A stretch of 64,000 bases of DNA. It comes from Collinsella sp. AF23-2. GTDB taxonomy: Bacteria; Actinomycetota; Coriobacteriia; Coriobacteriales; Coriobacteriaceae. Below, piece by piece: positions 49,361-58,623 of this stretch; the stretch's first letter is position 1, and every line of letters begins with the position of its first letter. A program made the translations under genes and the position numbers. The stretch is taken from assembly GCF_003459245.1 (NCBI RefSeq), contig NZ_QRVG01000012.1, positions 1-64,000 on the forward strand. Reading direction: 5' to 3'. The notes below the pieces were generated by a model. The model was given only the letters and a program-made list of their open reading frames with translations, was not told where the DNA came from and did not search any database.

Positions 49361-49666
49361 TTTCCCTCCCAGCGTGCGAAAGCCCTCTGTCGCCAGAGGG
49401 CTTCAGCCAATAAAGACACCTCATTAGCGTAACGAACTGGAAACAATATTCATCTATGAAAGAAGCTTACTCGATAAGCGTGATGAAATATGCGATGAAC
49501 GGTTAATCGTACTCAGTTTGCAGCTTTACTTTAATAAAGACGCCCTGTAATTACTGTAGCCGAATAAAGTAGCTGGGAATGCCCGAAATGAAAATCCCCC
49601 GCTGTTTGACGAATGCATAAACAGCGGGAGAGTCGATAACTGGATGAATATCATACCAATGTGGAT
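49361..49666. other. Intergenic region with two hairpins
   Basis: No gene seen in this 306-bp stretch. AGCCCTCTG (49381-49389) and CAGAGGGCT (49394-49402) form a 9-bp leader hairpin right before the dipeptidase ribosome site. CCCGCTGTTT (49598-49607) and AAACAGCGGG (49619-49628) form a terminator for the minus-strand lipid-kinase unit, followed on that strand by GGGATTTTC. Confidence 0.65.
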
Positions 49667-49759
49667 TTACTTCTTTCGGCGGTGAATCACGTTGATGGCG
49701 TAACCGACGAGCATGGCCAAGACGATGACAATAAAGCCGATCAGGGGATTGTCGTTCAT
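49667..49759 (-). CDS. 30-residue single-pass membrane protein
   Basis: MNDNPLIGFIVIVLAML then VGYAINVIHRRKK: a short polar start, one hydrophobic helix of about 20 residues and a basic tail that would stay in the cytosol. GGAGGACCCC precedes the ATG, an excellent ribosome site, and the ORF starts 9 bp after the lipid-kinase stop, so it is the second gene of that operon. Too short for a family call; could be a membrane microprotein that modulates the kinase. Confidence 0.7.
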   Translation of the reverse strand: MNDNPLIGFIVIVLAMLVGYAINVIHRRKK

Positions 49760-49768
49760 GGGGTCCTC

Positions 49769-50686
49769 CTATTTTCCGAGCGGGGAGAATTCGTCGACGA
49801 TGAGGTCGAGGCATTGCGGAAGCGCGCGGGCTCCAAAGACGCCCGAATTGCTGGAGATAATCTCGCCATCGAACTGCATGCCCAGTGACGGGGTGCAGGT
49901 GATCTTGGCTTCCTTGGTCTGGATGATCTTGAACTGTGGGCGCCCGAGTACCTTGCCGGCGGGGTCAAGCGCAGCGGTGATCACGGTAGGCAGCAGCTGC
50001 ACGGTGCGCACGGGCTCGATGACCGCGATGTCGACCATGCCGTCGTTCATGCGGCAATCGGGGAACAGGTTGATGTCGTTTTGGATGACCGAGGTGTTGC
50101 CGGCCATGCAGCAGATGCCATCGAGCTCCTCGACAATGCCGTCATGCTCGATGGTAAAGTGCGCCACCGTGGGGTTGGGCGTGGCGAGCGCGGAGAGGAA
50201 GTAGGCGATCTCGCCGATGTCGTTTTTGGTGGGGGCGGCCTTCATCATGATCTCGGCGTCGAAGCCCGAGCCGGCGATGATGATAAAGCCGTGGCGCTTC
50301 TCGTTGCCGTTCTCGTCGAGCCAAAAGAGCTCGCCCATGTCTACTTTGACCGTGCGACCGGCGCGGCAGGCCTTGGCAAGTGCCGCTGCCTCGGGGGCAT
50401 TACCGATGTTATTGAAGAACAGGCAGGCCGTACCGGAGGGGAAGACGAGCGTGGGGACGCCGCATCCGCGCATTTGGTCGAGCACGTTGGAGACGGTGCC
50501 GTCGCCGCCCGAAATCACCACGCGATCAAACTCGCGCACGTCCGCCACGGCGTCCTCGGGTTCCATGCCATCGCCGATAAAACGCATCACGACCTCGTCG
50601 CCGCCCTGCGCGAGGGCGTGCGTGAACGCGTAGATTTCATCTGAGCTGGGGCCCGATGCCGGGTTGTGGATGATAAGGCAGCGCAT
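49769..50686 (-). CDS. Diacylglycerol/lipid kinase (DagK/YegS family)
   Basis: 305 residues. Catalytic domain motif VVISGGDGTVSNVLDQM near residue 57, PSGTACLFFNNIG, and the later MNDGMVDIAVIEP and QFDGEI typical of the family. It phosphorylates diacylglycerol or a related lipid at the inner membrane face, returning it to phospholipid synthesis. ATG 50686 with a modest ribosome site; divergent from rnd. Confidence 0.85.
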   Translation of the reverse strand: MRCLIIHNPASGPSSDEIYAFTHALAQGGDEVVMRFIGDGMEPEDAVADVREFDRVVISGGDGTVSNVLDQMRGCGVPTLVFPSGTACLFFNNIGNAPEAAALAKACRAGRTVKVDMGELFWLDENGNEKRHGFIIIAGSGFDAEIMMKAAPTKNDIGEIAYFLSALATPNPTVAHFTIEHDGIVEELDGICCMAGNTSVIQNDINLFPDCRMNDGMVDIAVIEPVRTVQLLPTVITAALDPAGKVLGRPQFKIIQTKEAKITCTPSLGMQFDGEIISSNSGVFGARALPQCLDLIVDEFSPLGK

Positions 50687-50784
50687 ACTTACGTTCCCGT
50701 TCTGTGACTAACCGAGTATAGTTGTAAGGCAATGCCGATATCCTACCCGTGTTTTTCGGGCCTAACCTTATTCGATGGGTTGAT

Positions 50785-51918
50785 ATGTACATTTCCACAC
50801 ATCAGGCTCTACTCGACTTTTGCCAGCGCGCCCGTGAGTTCGACGCGATTGCCGTCGATACCGAGTTTTTGCGCGAGCGCACGTTCCATCCGCGTCTGTG
50901 CCTGGTCCAGATTGCCACCCCTGCCGAGAGCGTAGCGGTCGATCCCCTGGTAATCGACGACCTTTCGCCGCTGGCCGAGCTTATGGCCGATGAGAGCGTG
51001 ACCAAGGTCTTCCACGCTTGCTCGCAGGATATGGAGGTCATGCTTCATACCGTGGGCGCGCTGCCGCGTCCGATTTTTGACACGCAGGTCGCCGCCGCCT
51101 TTTTGGGCGAGCGCCAGCAGATTTCCTACGGTGCGCTCGTGCAGACGTTCTGCGGCGTTTCGTTGCCTAAGACCGAGTCGCTGACCGACTGGTCGCGCCG
51201 CCCGCTGACCGATAAGCAGATTGAGTACGCGATCGATGACGTCAAGTATCTGATCGTTGCCTATACCGAGATGATGAGCCGCCTGCGCGAGCTGGGCCGT
51301 GTGGATTGGGTGCTCGATGAGCTGCGCCCGCTGGCAGACGAGTCGCACTACCGCGCCGACCGCCATGAGGCATTCCGCAAGGTCAAGCGCATCAACTCGT
51401 GCAGCCGCCATCAGCTGGGCATTGCGCGCGAGCTCGCCGCCTGGCGCGAGGACCGCGCCGAGCGCCGCAACATCCCGCGCAAGTGGGTCATGTCCGACGA
51501 TACGCTGCTGGCGCTCGTCAAGCGCAATCCCGTTCGCGTTGAGGAGTTCCGTAGCATCCGCGGTACCGATCAGCTGGGGGAGCGCGACGTGGACGGCGCG
51601 CTCATGGCCATCAAGCGCGGCGCAAGCTGCCCGCACGATCGCCTGCCGCTCATGGTGCGCGGGCATCGCCAGATTTCGCCGGAGCTTGAGAGCGTGACGG
51701 ACCTGATGTATGCGCTTATTCGCTTGGTTGCCGAGCGCTCGGGGGTGGCGACCTCGGTCATTGCCTCGCGCGATGATCTGGCCGATTACATCGAGCATCC
51801 TGAGCAAAGCCCCCTGCGCGAAGGCTGGCGTTTTGAGCTTGTGGGTTCGCGCCTGGACGATTTACTCTCGGGCAATATGGGGTTGACGGTCAAAGATGGC
51901 AAAATTGAATTGCTGTAA
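50785..51918 (+). CDS. rnd: Ribonuclease D
   Basis: 377 residues. DEDDy exonuclease: DTEFL (Asp25, Glu27), VFHACSQDMEVM, DTQVAAAFLG, and YAIDDVKYL. An HRDC domain follows (about 205-285: RHQLGIARELAAWREDRAERRNIPR). It trims tRNA 3' ends. ATG 50785 is used; the frame is open upstream to 50749. Confidence 0.88.
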   Translation: MYISTHQALLDFCQRAREFDAIAVDTEFLRERTFHPRLCLVQIATPAESVAVDPLVIDDLSPLAELMADESVTKVFHACSQDMEVMLHTVGALPRPIFDTQVAAAFLGERQQISYGALVQTFCGVSLPKTESLTDWSRRPLTDKQIEYAIDDVKYLIVAYTEMMSRLRELGRVDWVLDELRPLADESHYRADRHEAFRKVKRINSCSRHQLGIARELAAWREDRAERRNIPRKWVMSDDTLLALVKRNPVRVEEFRSIRGTDQLGERDVDGALMAIKRGASCPHDRLPLMVRGHRQISPELESVTDLMYALIRLVAERSGVATSVIASRDDLADYIEHPEQSPLREGWRFELVGSRLDDLLSGNMGLTVKDGKIELL

Positions 51919-51982
51919 GGAAGCCTAGCCGCTTGAGTGGGTAAAATGCCTCCAACGTGTAACTCGATTTGGAGGAATTCGC

Positions 51983-52687
51983 ATGCCCTATTACTATGGA
52001 TATGGCTTTGGCATCGACCCGCTGTACCTGCTGGTTGTGCTTGTCTGCACGGTGCTTGGCCTTGCCGCGCAGAGCTATATCAATTCGACGTACAAGACGT
52101 GGTCCAAGGTTCGCTCGGACGGCGACACGGGCGCCAGGGTCGCTCGCCGCATGCTCGACGCCAACGGCTGCAATGCCGTGGGTATCAAGGGTGTTGCCGG
52201 TGAGCTCACTGACCATTACAACCCGCAGGACAACAACCTGTATCTGTCGGATTCCAACCGTTCGGGCGGCTCGGTCGCAAGCGTTGCTGTCGCTTGTCAC
52301 GAGGCAGGCCATGCCACGCAGCGTCAAAGCGGCTATGCCATGATGAAGGTACGTACCGCCCTCGTGCCGGTCGTCAACTTTACCCAGAACACCTGGACCA
52401 TCGTGTTGCTCTTGGGCCTGTTTATGAACATCGCGGGACTCACGACCCTCGCGCTGATCTTCTTCTCGTTTAGCGTGCTGTTCCAGCTCGTTACGCTGCC
52501 GGTCGAGATTGACGCCAGCCGCCGCGCCGTGGCGTATATCGAGCAGTCGGGCATGAGTTCCAAGCAGGTCAACGGTGCCAAGAAGGTGCTGACGGCCGCC
52601 GCGCTTACCTATGTTGCCGCTGCGCTCACCTCGATTATTCAGCTGCTCTATCTTATGGCTCGCTACAACAGAAACTCCAACCGATAA
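51983..52687 (+). CDS. Zinc membrane metallopeptidase (YugP-like)
   Basis: 234 residues, Zn_peptidase_2 family. N-terminal transmembrane helix (PLYLLVVLVCTVLGLAA), zinc motif HEAGH at 106-110 with the preceding SVASVAVAC, and three more membrane segments. A GGAGG ribosome site precedes the ATG. Membrane quality-control or regulated proteolysis is the usual guess; substrate unknown. Confidence 0.85.
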   Translation: MPYYYGYGFGIDPLYLLVVLVCTVLGLAAQSYINSTYKTWSKVRSDGDTGARVARRMLDANGCNAVGIKGVAGELTDHYNPQDNNLYLSDSNRSGGSVASVAVACHEAGHATQRQSGYAMMKVRTALVPVVNFTQNTWTIVLLLGLFMNIAGLTTLALIFFSFSVLFQLVTLPVEIDASRRAVAYIEQSGMSSKQVNGAKKVLTAAALTYVAAALTSIIQLLYLMARYNRNSNR

Positions 52688-52802
52688 CAAATGGGACAGG
52701 CAGGCGCCGCGGGGATTCGTGTCCTCGCGGCGCTGTACTATGTGTTGGACTTGAATTTGCGCAGGGCCGGAGCCCTTATGCACGATGACGAAAGGAGGCT
52801 GC

Positions 52803-54254
52803 GTGGCAGGCTGGAATCTAACCGGCAATGCCGTTTCCGCCGAGTTCGACGGTTCGGACGAGCAGGAGCGTAAGGAGCTCAGCGTGAGCCAGGCGGTAGA
52901 GATCGCCGCCGGTGCGCTCGATGCCATTCCGCAGCTGAGTGTCCTGGGCGAGGTCACGGGTTTCCGTGGTCCCAACGCCCGAAGCGGCCACTGCTACTTC
53001 CAGATTAAAGACGACTCGGCCGCCGTTGACTGCATCATCTGGAAGGGCGCCTACCTTAAGCGCACCTTCGACTTGCGCGACGGCATGCAGGTAAGCTTTA
53101 AGGGCAGCTTCAATCTCTATAAGGCCACGGGCCGCATGAGCTTTGTCGCTCGCTCGTTTTCGCTGGCGGGGGAGGGTCTGCTGCGTCAACAAGTGGCGCA
53201 ACTGGCCGAAAAGCTACGCCGCGAGGGCCTGATGGACGAAGCGCGCAAGCGCCGCATCCCGGTGTTCTGCTCGCGCGTGGCGGTCGTCACCTCGCTTTCG
53301 GGTGCCGTAATCGACGACGTCAAGCGTACATTGCGTCGTCGCAACCCGCTCGTCGAGCTCGTTTGCGTGGGCGCCAAGGTTCAAGGCGAGGGTGCGCCGG
53401 CCGAGCTCATTGAGGGCTTGCGCCGCGCCGCTTCCATTACGCCGGCGCCCGACTGTATTTTGCTGGTGCGCGGCGGCGGTTCCTTTGAGGACCTCATGAC
53501 CTTTAATGACGAGGAGCTTGCCCGCGCGGTGGCGGCTTGTCCTGTGCCCGTGGTGACCGGCATTGGCCATGAGCCCGATACCTCGATTTGCGACATGGTG
53601 AGCGACCGACGCGCCTCCACGCCCACGGCGGCGGCAGAATCGGTGGCGCCGGCTATGACGGAGTTGGCCGATGTGCTCGAGGCGCGCCATCAGCGTCTGG
53701 GTGCCGCGATGGCATCGATGATTGGGTCGGCCCAGGTCGACCTGGAGATGCTCGATCAGCGCGGTCGCCGTGCCTGGGATACCTATACGGCTCGCTTGGG
53801 TGATGCGCTCGATGCCGCTGCGTGTCGCCCGTGCCTCAACGACCCCACATTTATGGTCGAGCGTCGCGAATCGGAGCTTGCGCTGACTGCCGATCGCCTG
53901 TCGGGCGCCATAGTACGCTCGGTCGGGACATTCCGCTCCAACTTTGAGCGCTTTCCCGAGCGTCTGATTACAAGCACCTCGGGGCTCGATGGTAAGCGCC
54001 ATGCGCTCACGCTTGCGAGTTCCCGCCTAGAGCATCAAGGGCGCACGATGCTCAGCAAGCCAGCGTCCGACCTGAGCCGTGCGGCAGCGTCGCTCGATGC
54101 CCTGTCGCCGCTCAAAGTGCTTGCTCGCGGCTATTCCATCGCGTACAGCGATGATGGTGTGGCTACGAGTGCCAAGACCTTTAAGCCTGGCGACGCCATT
54201 CGCGTGCGCATGGCAGACGGCAACGTGGCAGCAACGGTCGATACGGTCGAGTAG
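52803..54254 (+). CDS. xseA: Exodeoxyribonuclease VII large subunit
   Basis: 483 residues: N-terminal OB-fold (ISVLGEVTGFRGPNARSGHCYFQIKD region, given partly), then the catalytic domain with RRIPVFCSRVAVVTSLSGAVIDD, ILLVRGGGSFEDLM and TGIGHEPDTSICD. Processes single-stranded DNA with XseB. AAAGGAGG just before GTG 52803 chooses that start over ATG 52785, which overlaps the ribosome site. Followed 42 bp later by xseB. Confidence 0.9.
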   Translation: MAGWNLTGNAVSAEFDGSDEQERKELSVSQAVEIAAGALDAIPQLSVLGEVTGFRGPNARSGHCYFQIKDDSAAVDCIIWKGAYLKRTFDLRDGMQVSFKGSFNLYKATGRMSFVARSFSLAGEGLLRQQVAQLAEKLRREGLMDEARKRRIPVFCSRVAVVTSLSGAVIDDVKRTLRRRNPLVELVCVGAKVQGEGAPAELIEGLRRAASITPAPDCILLVRGGGSFEDLMTFNDEELARAVAACPVPVVTGIGHEPDTSICDMVSDRRASTPTAAAESVAPAMTELADVLEARHQRLGAAMASMIGSAQVDLEMLDQRGRRAWDTYTARLGDALDAAACRPCLNDPTFMVERRESELALTADRLSGAIVRSVGTFRSNFERFPERLITSTSGLDGKRHALTLASSRLEHQGRTMLSKPASDLSRAAASLDALSPLKVLARGYSIAYSDDGVATSAKTFKPGDAIRVRMADGNVAATVDTVE

Positions 54255-54296
54255 ACCGCGTTTCGCAGTGATAGACCCTTAGGAAAGGAAACAGAT

Positions 54297-54563
54297 ATGG
54301 CAGAGAAGACCCCGGTAGAGCAGCTTACGTACAAGCAGGCCTCGCAGGAGCTGGAGCTCATCATCCGCAGCCTTGAGTCGGGCGATATGGAGCTCGAGGA
54401 GTCGCTCGAGAGCTACACCCGCGGCGTCGAGCTCCTCAAAAGCCTGCGCACCCGCCTGTCCGATGCCGAGCAGAAGGTCTCGGTGCTCCTTAAGGACGTC
54501 GACGGCAACGACGTGCTCGCCGACGGCGAGGCCGCCAACACCGATGATAACCTTTCGTTCTAA
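54297..54563 (+). CDS. xseB: Exodeoxyribonuclease VII small subunit
   Basis: 88 residues; TYKQASQELELIIRSLESGDMELEESLESYTRGVELL region is the family core, an antiparallel helical hairpin. It binds XseA in the ExoVII complex. AAAGGAAAC precedes the ATG. Confidence 0.92.
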   Translation: MAEKTPVEQLTYKQASQELELIIRSLESGDMELEESLESYTRGVELLKSLRTRLSDAEQKVSVLLKDVDGNDVLADGEAANTDDNLSF

Positions 54564-54612
54564 GCATCTCGACCAAATATAATTACCTTGGTCTGTAAGA
54601 AAGGAACCAGCT

Positions 54613-54948
54613 ATGTGCGATTGCATCTTCTGTAAAATTGCCAACCACGAGATCCCCTCGACCGTTGTCTATGAGGACGACCAGGTCATCGCCTTCGACG
54701 ACCTCAACCCGCAGGCGCCGGTCCACACGCTCGTGATCCCCAAGAAGCACTACAGCGACATCGCCGACAACGTGCCTGCCGAGACCATGGGCGCCATGGC
54801 TCACGCCATCCAGGAGGTCGCCAAGGCCAAGGGACTGGAGGACGGTTTCCGCGTCATCTCCAACAAGGGCGTTAACGCCGGCCAGACCGTCATGCACTTC
54901 CACATGCACGTCCTCGGTGGCAAGAGCCTGGGCGAGAACCTCATCTGA
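54613..54948 (+). CDS. HIT-family nucleotide hydrolase/transferase
   Basis: 111 residues with the histidine triad VMHFHMHVLGG (His95, 97, 99) and N-terminal CIFCKIANHEIPSTVVYEDD. HINT-type phosphoramidase acting on AMP-lysine-type compounds. AAAGGAACCAGCT before the ATG. Confidence 0.92.
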   Translation: MCDCIFCKIANHEIPSTVVYEDDQVIAFDDLNPQAPVHTLVIPKKHYSDIADNVPAETMGAMAHAIQEVAKAKGLEDGFRVISNKGVNAGQTVMHFHMHVLGGKSLGENLI

Positions 54949-54989
54949 GGACGCGTAGCCCGTCGACTTGGCTGCCTTTGGAGTAATCT

Positions 54990-55880
54990 ATGCAGCTTTC
55001 TCAACTCGAATACCTTCAAGCGGTAGCGAACTATGGCGGCGTGCGCAAAGCAGCTCGCGCCGTTCATGTGAGTCCGCAGGCCGTTTCGTCGGCAATCAAA
55101 AAGTTGGAATCTGAGTATCAGATTGTTTTGCTCGACCGATCGGCGGGGGAGGCTGTTTTGTCTCCGGCGGGCAGAGAATTTGCGCGTCGTGCACGCGTGA
55201 TCCTGACACAAGTCGACGATCTCAAAAAGTACGCTCAATCGAGGGGCGACGGCGTTTCGCCCGATGGCCACTTTCGTCTTTACGCCCCCTGCCTTCATGG
55301 GCGGGGGCGCCTTTTTGCCGAAAGCTGGTATGACTCGTTTGAACGCTCGCACCCTCAGATTCACCTTGATGTGTGGCATCAGCCAACGGCTACATGCTTT
55401 GAATCACTTGTGCTCGGCATTTCGGATGCGGCTATCTCATTCGAGGAACCACGGGACAGCGTCCTTTCTTCAAAATATTTGGGTGAAAAGGAGCTCAAGG
55501 TTCTTTCATGCCCAGCGGGTCATCAATCTGTGGGCGCCATGACCATTCGCGAGTTACTGGGCGGCAGGCTCGCTGTTCCCATTAATTTGTCACCCTGTCT
55601 CAATGCAATCAATCAATGTCCCGAAGCCCAGCTCGTCAATTTTCGCTTCCGTGATGTTGAATACGGAAGCAGGGCTCAGACTGAGTTTCTTCAAGCCGGG
55701 GGATTGATATTGAGTTTGTCTGGGTCCTCTCTCGCATCGGATGGGTCAGAAGTGAGTGAGTGCTCCATTGAAGGTTCGCGTGATGTAACCTTGCCTATCT
55801 ACTTTTGCTATCGGCAAAATTCCTGGACTGATCGACACCAGACGGTTTTTCTGCACCTATTGCGTCATCTTGCTTCGTGA
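54990..55880 (+). CDS. LysR-family regulator
   Basis: 296 residues. N-terminal winged helix MQLSQLEYLQAVANYGGVRK, AARAVHVSPQAVSSAIKKLE; effector-binding domain from about 90. Ligand unknown. It precedes, on the same strand, an MFS carrier that begins 120 bp later, which it may control. Confidence 0.85.
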   Translation: MQLSQLEYLQAVANYGGVRKAARAVHVSPQAVSSAIKKLESEYQIVLLDRSAGEAVLSPAGREFARRARVILTQVDDLKKYAQSRGDGVSPDGHFRLYAPCLHGRGRLFAESWYDSFERSHPQIHLDVWHQPTATCFESLVLGISDAAISFEEPRDSVLSSKYLGEKELKVLSCPAGHQSVGAMTIRELLGGRLAVPINLSPCLNAINQCPEAQLVNFRFRDVEYGSRAQTEFLQAGGLILSLSGSSLASDGSEVSECSIEGSRDVTLPIYFCYRQNSWTDRHQTVFLHLLRHLAS

Positions 55881-55999
55881 GATTAATTGGCTTCGAGGCA
55901 TCAAGTGATTATTGACGCCTTGTAACACATAGCTGACAGCTTTGCCCTCATGCTTTTCCAAGATTCCGATTTAGATTGCTGACTCTTGGAGGGCGGAGC

Positions 56000-57160
56000 A
56001 TGAAAAACCGTACGGTTTTGCTTTATATGACGTTCGTTTTTCTGTCGAACTTCAGCACCATCTTGTATTTTCTAACTGTCTACCTTGAGTTCGTCGGACT
56101 TTCGATGGTATCGATTTCTAGCATGATGATTGCATATCAAGTGAGCAAGTTCATCCTTGAAGTTCCCACTGGCTATATTGCTGATAGGTTTGGACGAAAG
56201 ACAAGCGGTTTCGTTGGCGTCGCGGGAATGCTTGGATACTACGCCGCCCTGCTTCTCGTCCGTTCTCCCCTGCTTTTAATCGGTGCGTTCGCTCTCAAGG
56301 GTTTTGCCGTTGCGTGTGTGAGCGGATCCATCGAAGCGATTTACATTGACAGCGTCTCTCATGACCAGCTCGTAAGACTTAATGTCGTTGAGCGATTTGT
56401 TTTCTATGCCTCTTATGCCATCTCCGCTTGCGTGGGCGGTTTCATTTCGTCCGTCGGTGCATATCTCATTGGTCTTTCGGCAGATATCATCGCAATGGTG
56501 TTGACGTTGGTTGTCGTTGTCTGCATTCCTGAGATGCGAAGAGGGGGCACTGCGACGACACCTGAACATGGGATTAGCCCGAAGATGATCGGTGCCGCTA
56601 TTACGGGTAATGGCATTCTTCGTTCAGCGTTCATCATGGACTGTTCTCAGGCATTTGCTTTTGTCGCCCTGGAAGACTTTTTCTCACTGCTGCTTGCGGG
56701 TCGCGGAATGAATGCCGTCGCTTCGGGTGTGACCATTGCGGTCCAGCTCCTTGCCTCGGCCTCCATGGGACTTATTGTGCCCTGTGCGATTGCTCATGTC
56801 GACAAGGGCCGCTTTGCGCGTATTTGCGGCATCGTGCGCCTTTTCCTGACAGCTTTGTTTTTGATTCCCCTTACTCCGGCTAATTTGCTGCCCGTGTTCT
56901 ATGTGCTGCAGACGGTTGCGTACTCGTTATTTGCTCCAATTAAATACTCAATTTTTCAAAAAGCAGCCGATTCTTCGATGCGCTGTTCACTGATTTCGGT
57001 TCAAAGCCAGATGGTGGCGGTGGGCGCCATCCTTTTCTATCTGTTCAATGCTGTGTTGAGCAGCATCGCGGGCATTCGAGTCATATTGCTTGTCGCACTC
57101 GGAATCTCTTCTTTGGTGTATATCCCCGCGCTCTTTCGTCTTACAAGCCAAAGGACATGA
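56000..57160 (+). CDS. MFS transporter
   Basis: 386 residues, about 12 hydrophobic segments (NFSTILYFLTVYLEFVGL, SVSISSMMIAYQ region, FAVACVSGSIEAIYIDSV). The N-terminal loop SKFILEVPTGYIADRFGRKTS is the MFS motif A. GGAGGGCGG sets ATG 56000. Substrate not predicted; possibly exports or takes up the LysR ligand. Confidence 0.8.
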   Translation: MKNRTVLLYMTFVFLSNFSTILYFLTVYLEFVGLSMVSISSMMIAYQVSKFILEVPTGYIADRFGRKTSGFVGVAGMLGYYAALLLVRSPLLLIGAFALKGFAVACVSGSIEAIYIDSVSHDQLVRLNVVERFVFYASYAISACVGGFISSVGAYLIGLSADIIAMVLTLVVVVCIPEMRRGGTATTPEHGISPKMIGAAITGNGILRSAFIMDCSQAFAFVALEDFFSLLLAGRGMNAVASGVTIAVQLLASASMGLIVPCAIAHVDKGRFARICGIVRLFLTALFLIPLTPANLLPVFYVLQTVAYSLFAPIKYSIFQKAADSSMRCSLISVQSQMVAVGAILFYLFNAVLSSIAGIRVILLVALGISSLVYIPALFRLTSQRT

Positions 57161-57193
57161 GTATTTAGACACCGATAACATATATATCAACGC

Positions 57194-57230
57194 AATAAAC
57201 CCGAGCGCGAGGGCGTTTGGGTTTATTATT
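57194..57230. terminator. Hairpin between the MFS gene and ackA
   Basis: AATAAACCCGAGCGC (57194-57208) pairs with GCGTTTGGGTTTATT (57213-57227) using two G-U pairs. T/A-rich flanks let it work in either direction; it ends the MFS transcript. Confidence 0.65.
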
Positions 57231-57280
57231 GAAGCGTATGTAACCTGGCGGCGCCACACCGCCTGTTAGTAGGGAGACAC

Positions 57281-58459
57281 ATGAACGTTCTGGTCGTCAA
57301 CGCAGGATCTTCGACCCTTAAGTATCAGGTCATCGATACCAAGTCCCATAAGGTGTCCGCAAAGGGCTCCTGCGAGCGCGTCTGCTTTACCGGCGGCACT
57401 TTCACCCATGCTGCCAACGGCTCCAAGAAGGTGACCGAGAACATCGAGTTCCCCGACCACAAGGTCGCCATCGAGGTTGTCCTGAAGGACCTCGAGGCCA
57501 ACGGCGTCAAGATCGAGGGTATCGGCCACCGTATCGTTCAGGGCGGTTGGTACTTTGGCGATTCCTCCCTCGTCGACGAGGATGTCCTCGCCAAGATCCG
57601 CGAGGTCGCTCCGCTCGCCCCGCTGCACAACAACCCCGAGGCCAACGTTATCGAGTACTGCCTGGAGCAGTATCCCGACCTGCCCAACGTCACGGTTTAC
57701 GACACCGCTTTCCACTTCAACATGCCCGAGGTCGCCAAGACTTACGCCCTGCCCAAGGACGTCTGCGACAAGCTGCACATCCGTAAGTACGGCGCCCACG
57801 GCACCAGCTACCGTTACATCTCCAAGAAGGTCGCCGAGATGACCAACGGCGAGGCCCGCAAGGTCGTCGTGTGCCATATCGGCTCCGGCGCTTCCCTGTG
57901 CGCCATCGAGGACGGCAAGTGCATGGACACCACCATGGGCTTGACGCCGCTCGACGGCGTTATGATGGGCACCCGCTGCGGCTCCATCGACCCGGCTACC
58001 GTGTGCTACCTGCAGCGCGAGGGCGGCTACACCTTCGACGAGGTCGACGAGATGATGAACAAGAAGTCCGGCCTTTTGGCTGTGACCGGCGGCAAGACCA
58101 ACGACTGTCGCAACGTCGAGGAGCTCGCCGCTGCCGGTGACCCCGAGGCCCAGCTCGCCTTCGATATGTTCGTCTACAAGATTGCCGCCAAGGCTGCCGA
58201 GATGGCCGCCTCCATGTGCGGTATGGACACCCTGGTCTTCACTGCCGGCATCGGTGAGCACGCTCCTGCCGTCCGCGCCGGCGTGGCCGACCGCCTGGCC
58301 TTTATGGGCGTCAAGATGGATCATGCCCGCAACGCCCTGCGTGGTGACGGCGCATGGTGCCTGTCTGCCAAGGATTCCAAGGTTAAGATTTTCGTTATCC
58401 CCACGGACGAGGAGTTCATGATCGCTTCCGACGTCGAGCGCATCGTCAACGGCAAGTAA
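57281..58459 (+). CDS. ackA: Acetate kinase, copy 1
   Basis: 392 residues, ASKHA fold. N-terminal VLVVNAGSSTLKYQV (nucleotide-sugar-kinase signature 1), GHRIVQGGWYF, HNNPEANVI, CHIGSGASLCAIEDGKCMDTTMG and FTAGIGEHAPAVRAGV. Makes ATP and acetate from acetyl-phosphate. No close promoter is proven. Followed 164 bp later by a second acetate kinase. Confidence 0.95.
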   Translation: MNVLVVNAGSSTLKYQVIDTKSHKVSAKGSCERVCFTGGTFTHAANGSKKVTENIEFPDHKVAIEVVLKDLEANGVKIEGIGHRIVQGGWYFGDSSLVDEDVLAKIREVAPLAPLHNNPEANVIEYCLEQYPDLPNVTVYDTAFHFNMPEVAKTYALPKDVCDKLHIRKYGAHGTSYRYISKKVAEMTNGEARKVVVCHIGSGASLCAIEDGKCMDTTMGLTPLDGVMMGTRCGSIDPATVCYLQREGGYTFDEVDEMMNKKSGLLAVTGGKTNDCRNVEELAAAGDPEAQLAFDMFVYKIAAKAAEMAASMCGMDTLVFTAGIGEHAPAVRAGVADRLAFMGVKMDHARNALRGDGAWCLSAKDSKVKIFVIPTDEEFMIASDVERIVNGK

Positions 58460-58464
58460 TTGCA

Positions 58465-58510
58465 AAAGGGGAGGGGCTGGACGACCGAGCGCCGTTCGGC
58501 CCCTCTTTTG
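58465..58510 (+). terminator. Intrinsic terminator between the acetate kinase genes
   Basis: GAGGGGC (58471-58477) pairs with GCCCCTC (58499-58505), extended by flanking A and T, then TTTTG. It separates the two kinase genes, so the second has its own promoter. Confidence 0.75.
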
Positions 58511-58623
58511 TGCTCGTTGGGCGATATGCCTGATAGTTATTTATTAAGTTGTGATAACTTCTTATTAACATGCGGCCGCCTTAAGGGGTCTGCGCCGACC
58601 GTATCGCACTGCAAAGGAGTCTC

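Noticed and set aside
52703-52732. GC-rich hairpin before xseA as terminator
   Set aside because: No T-tract follows and a TACTAT -10-like box comes directly after it, so terminator function is not supported.
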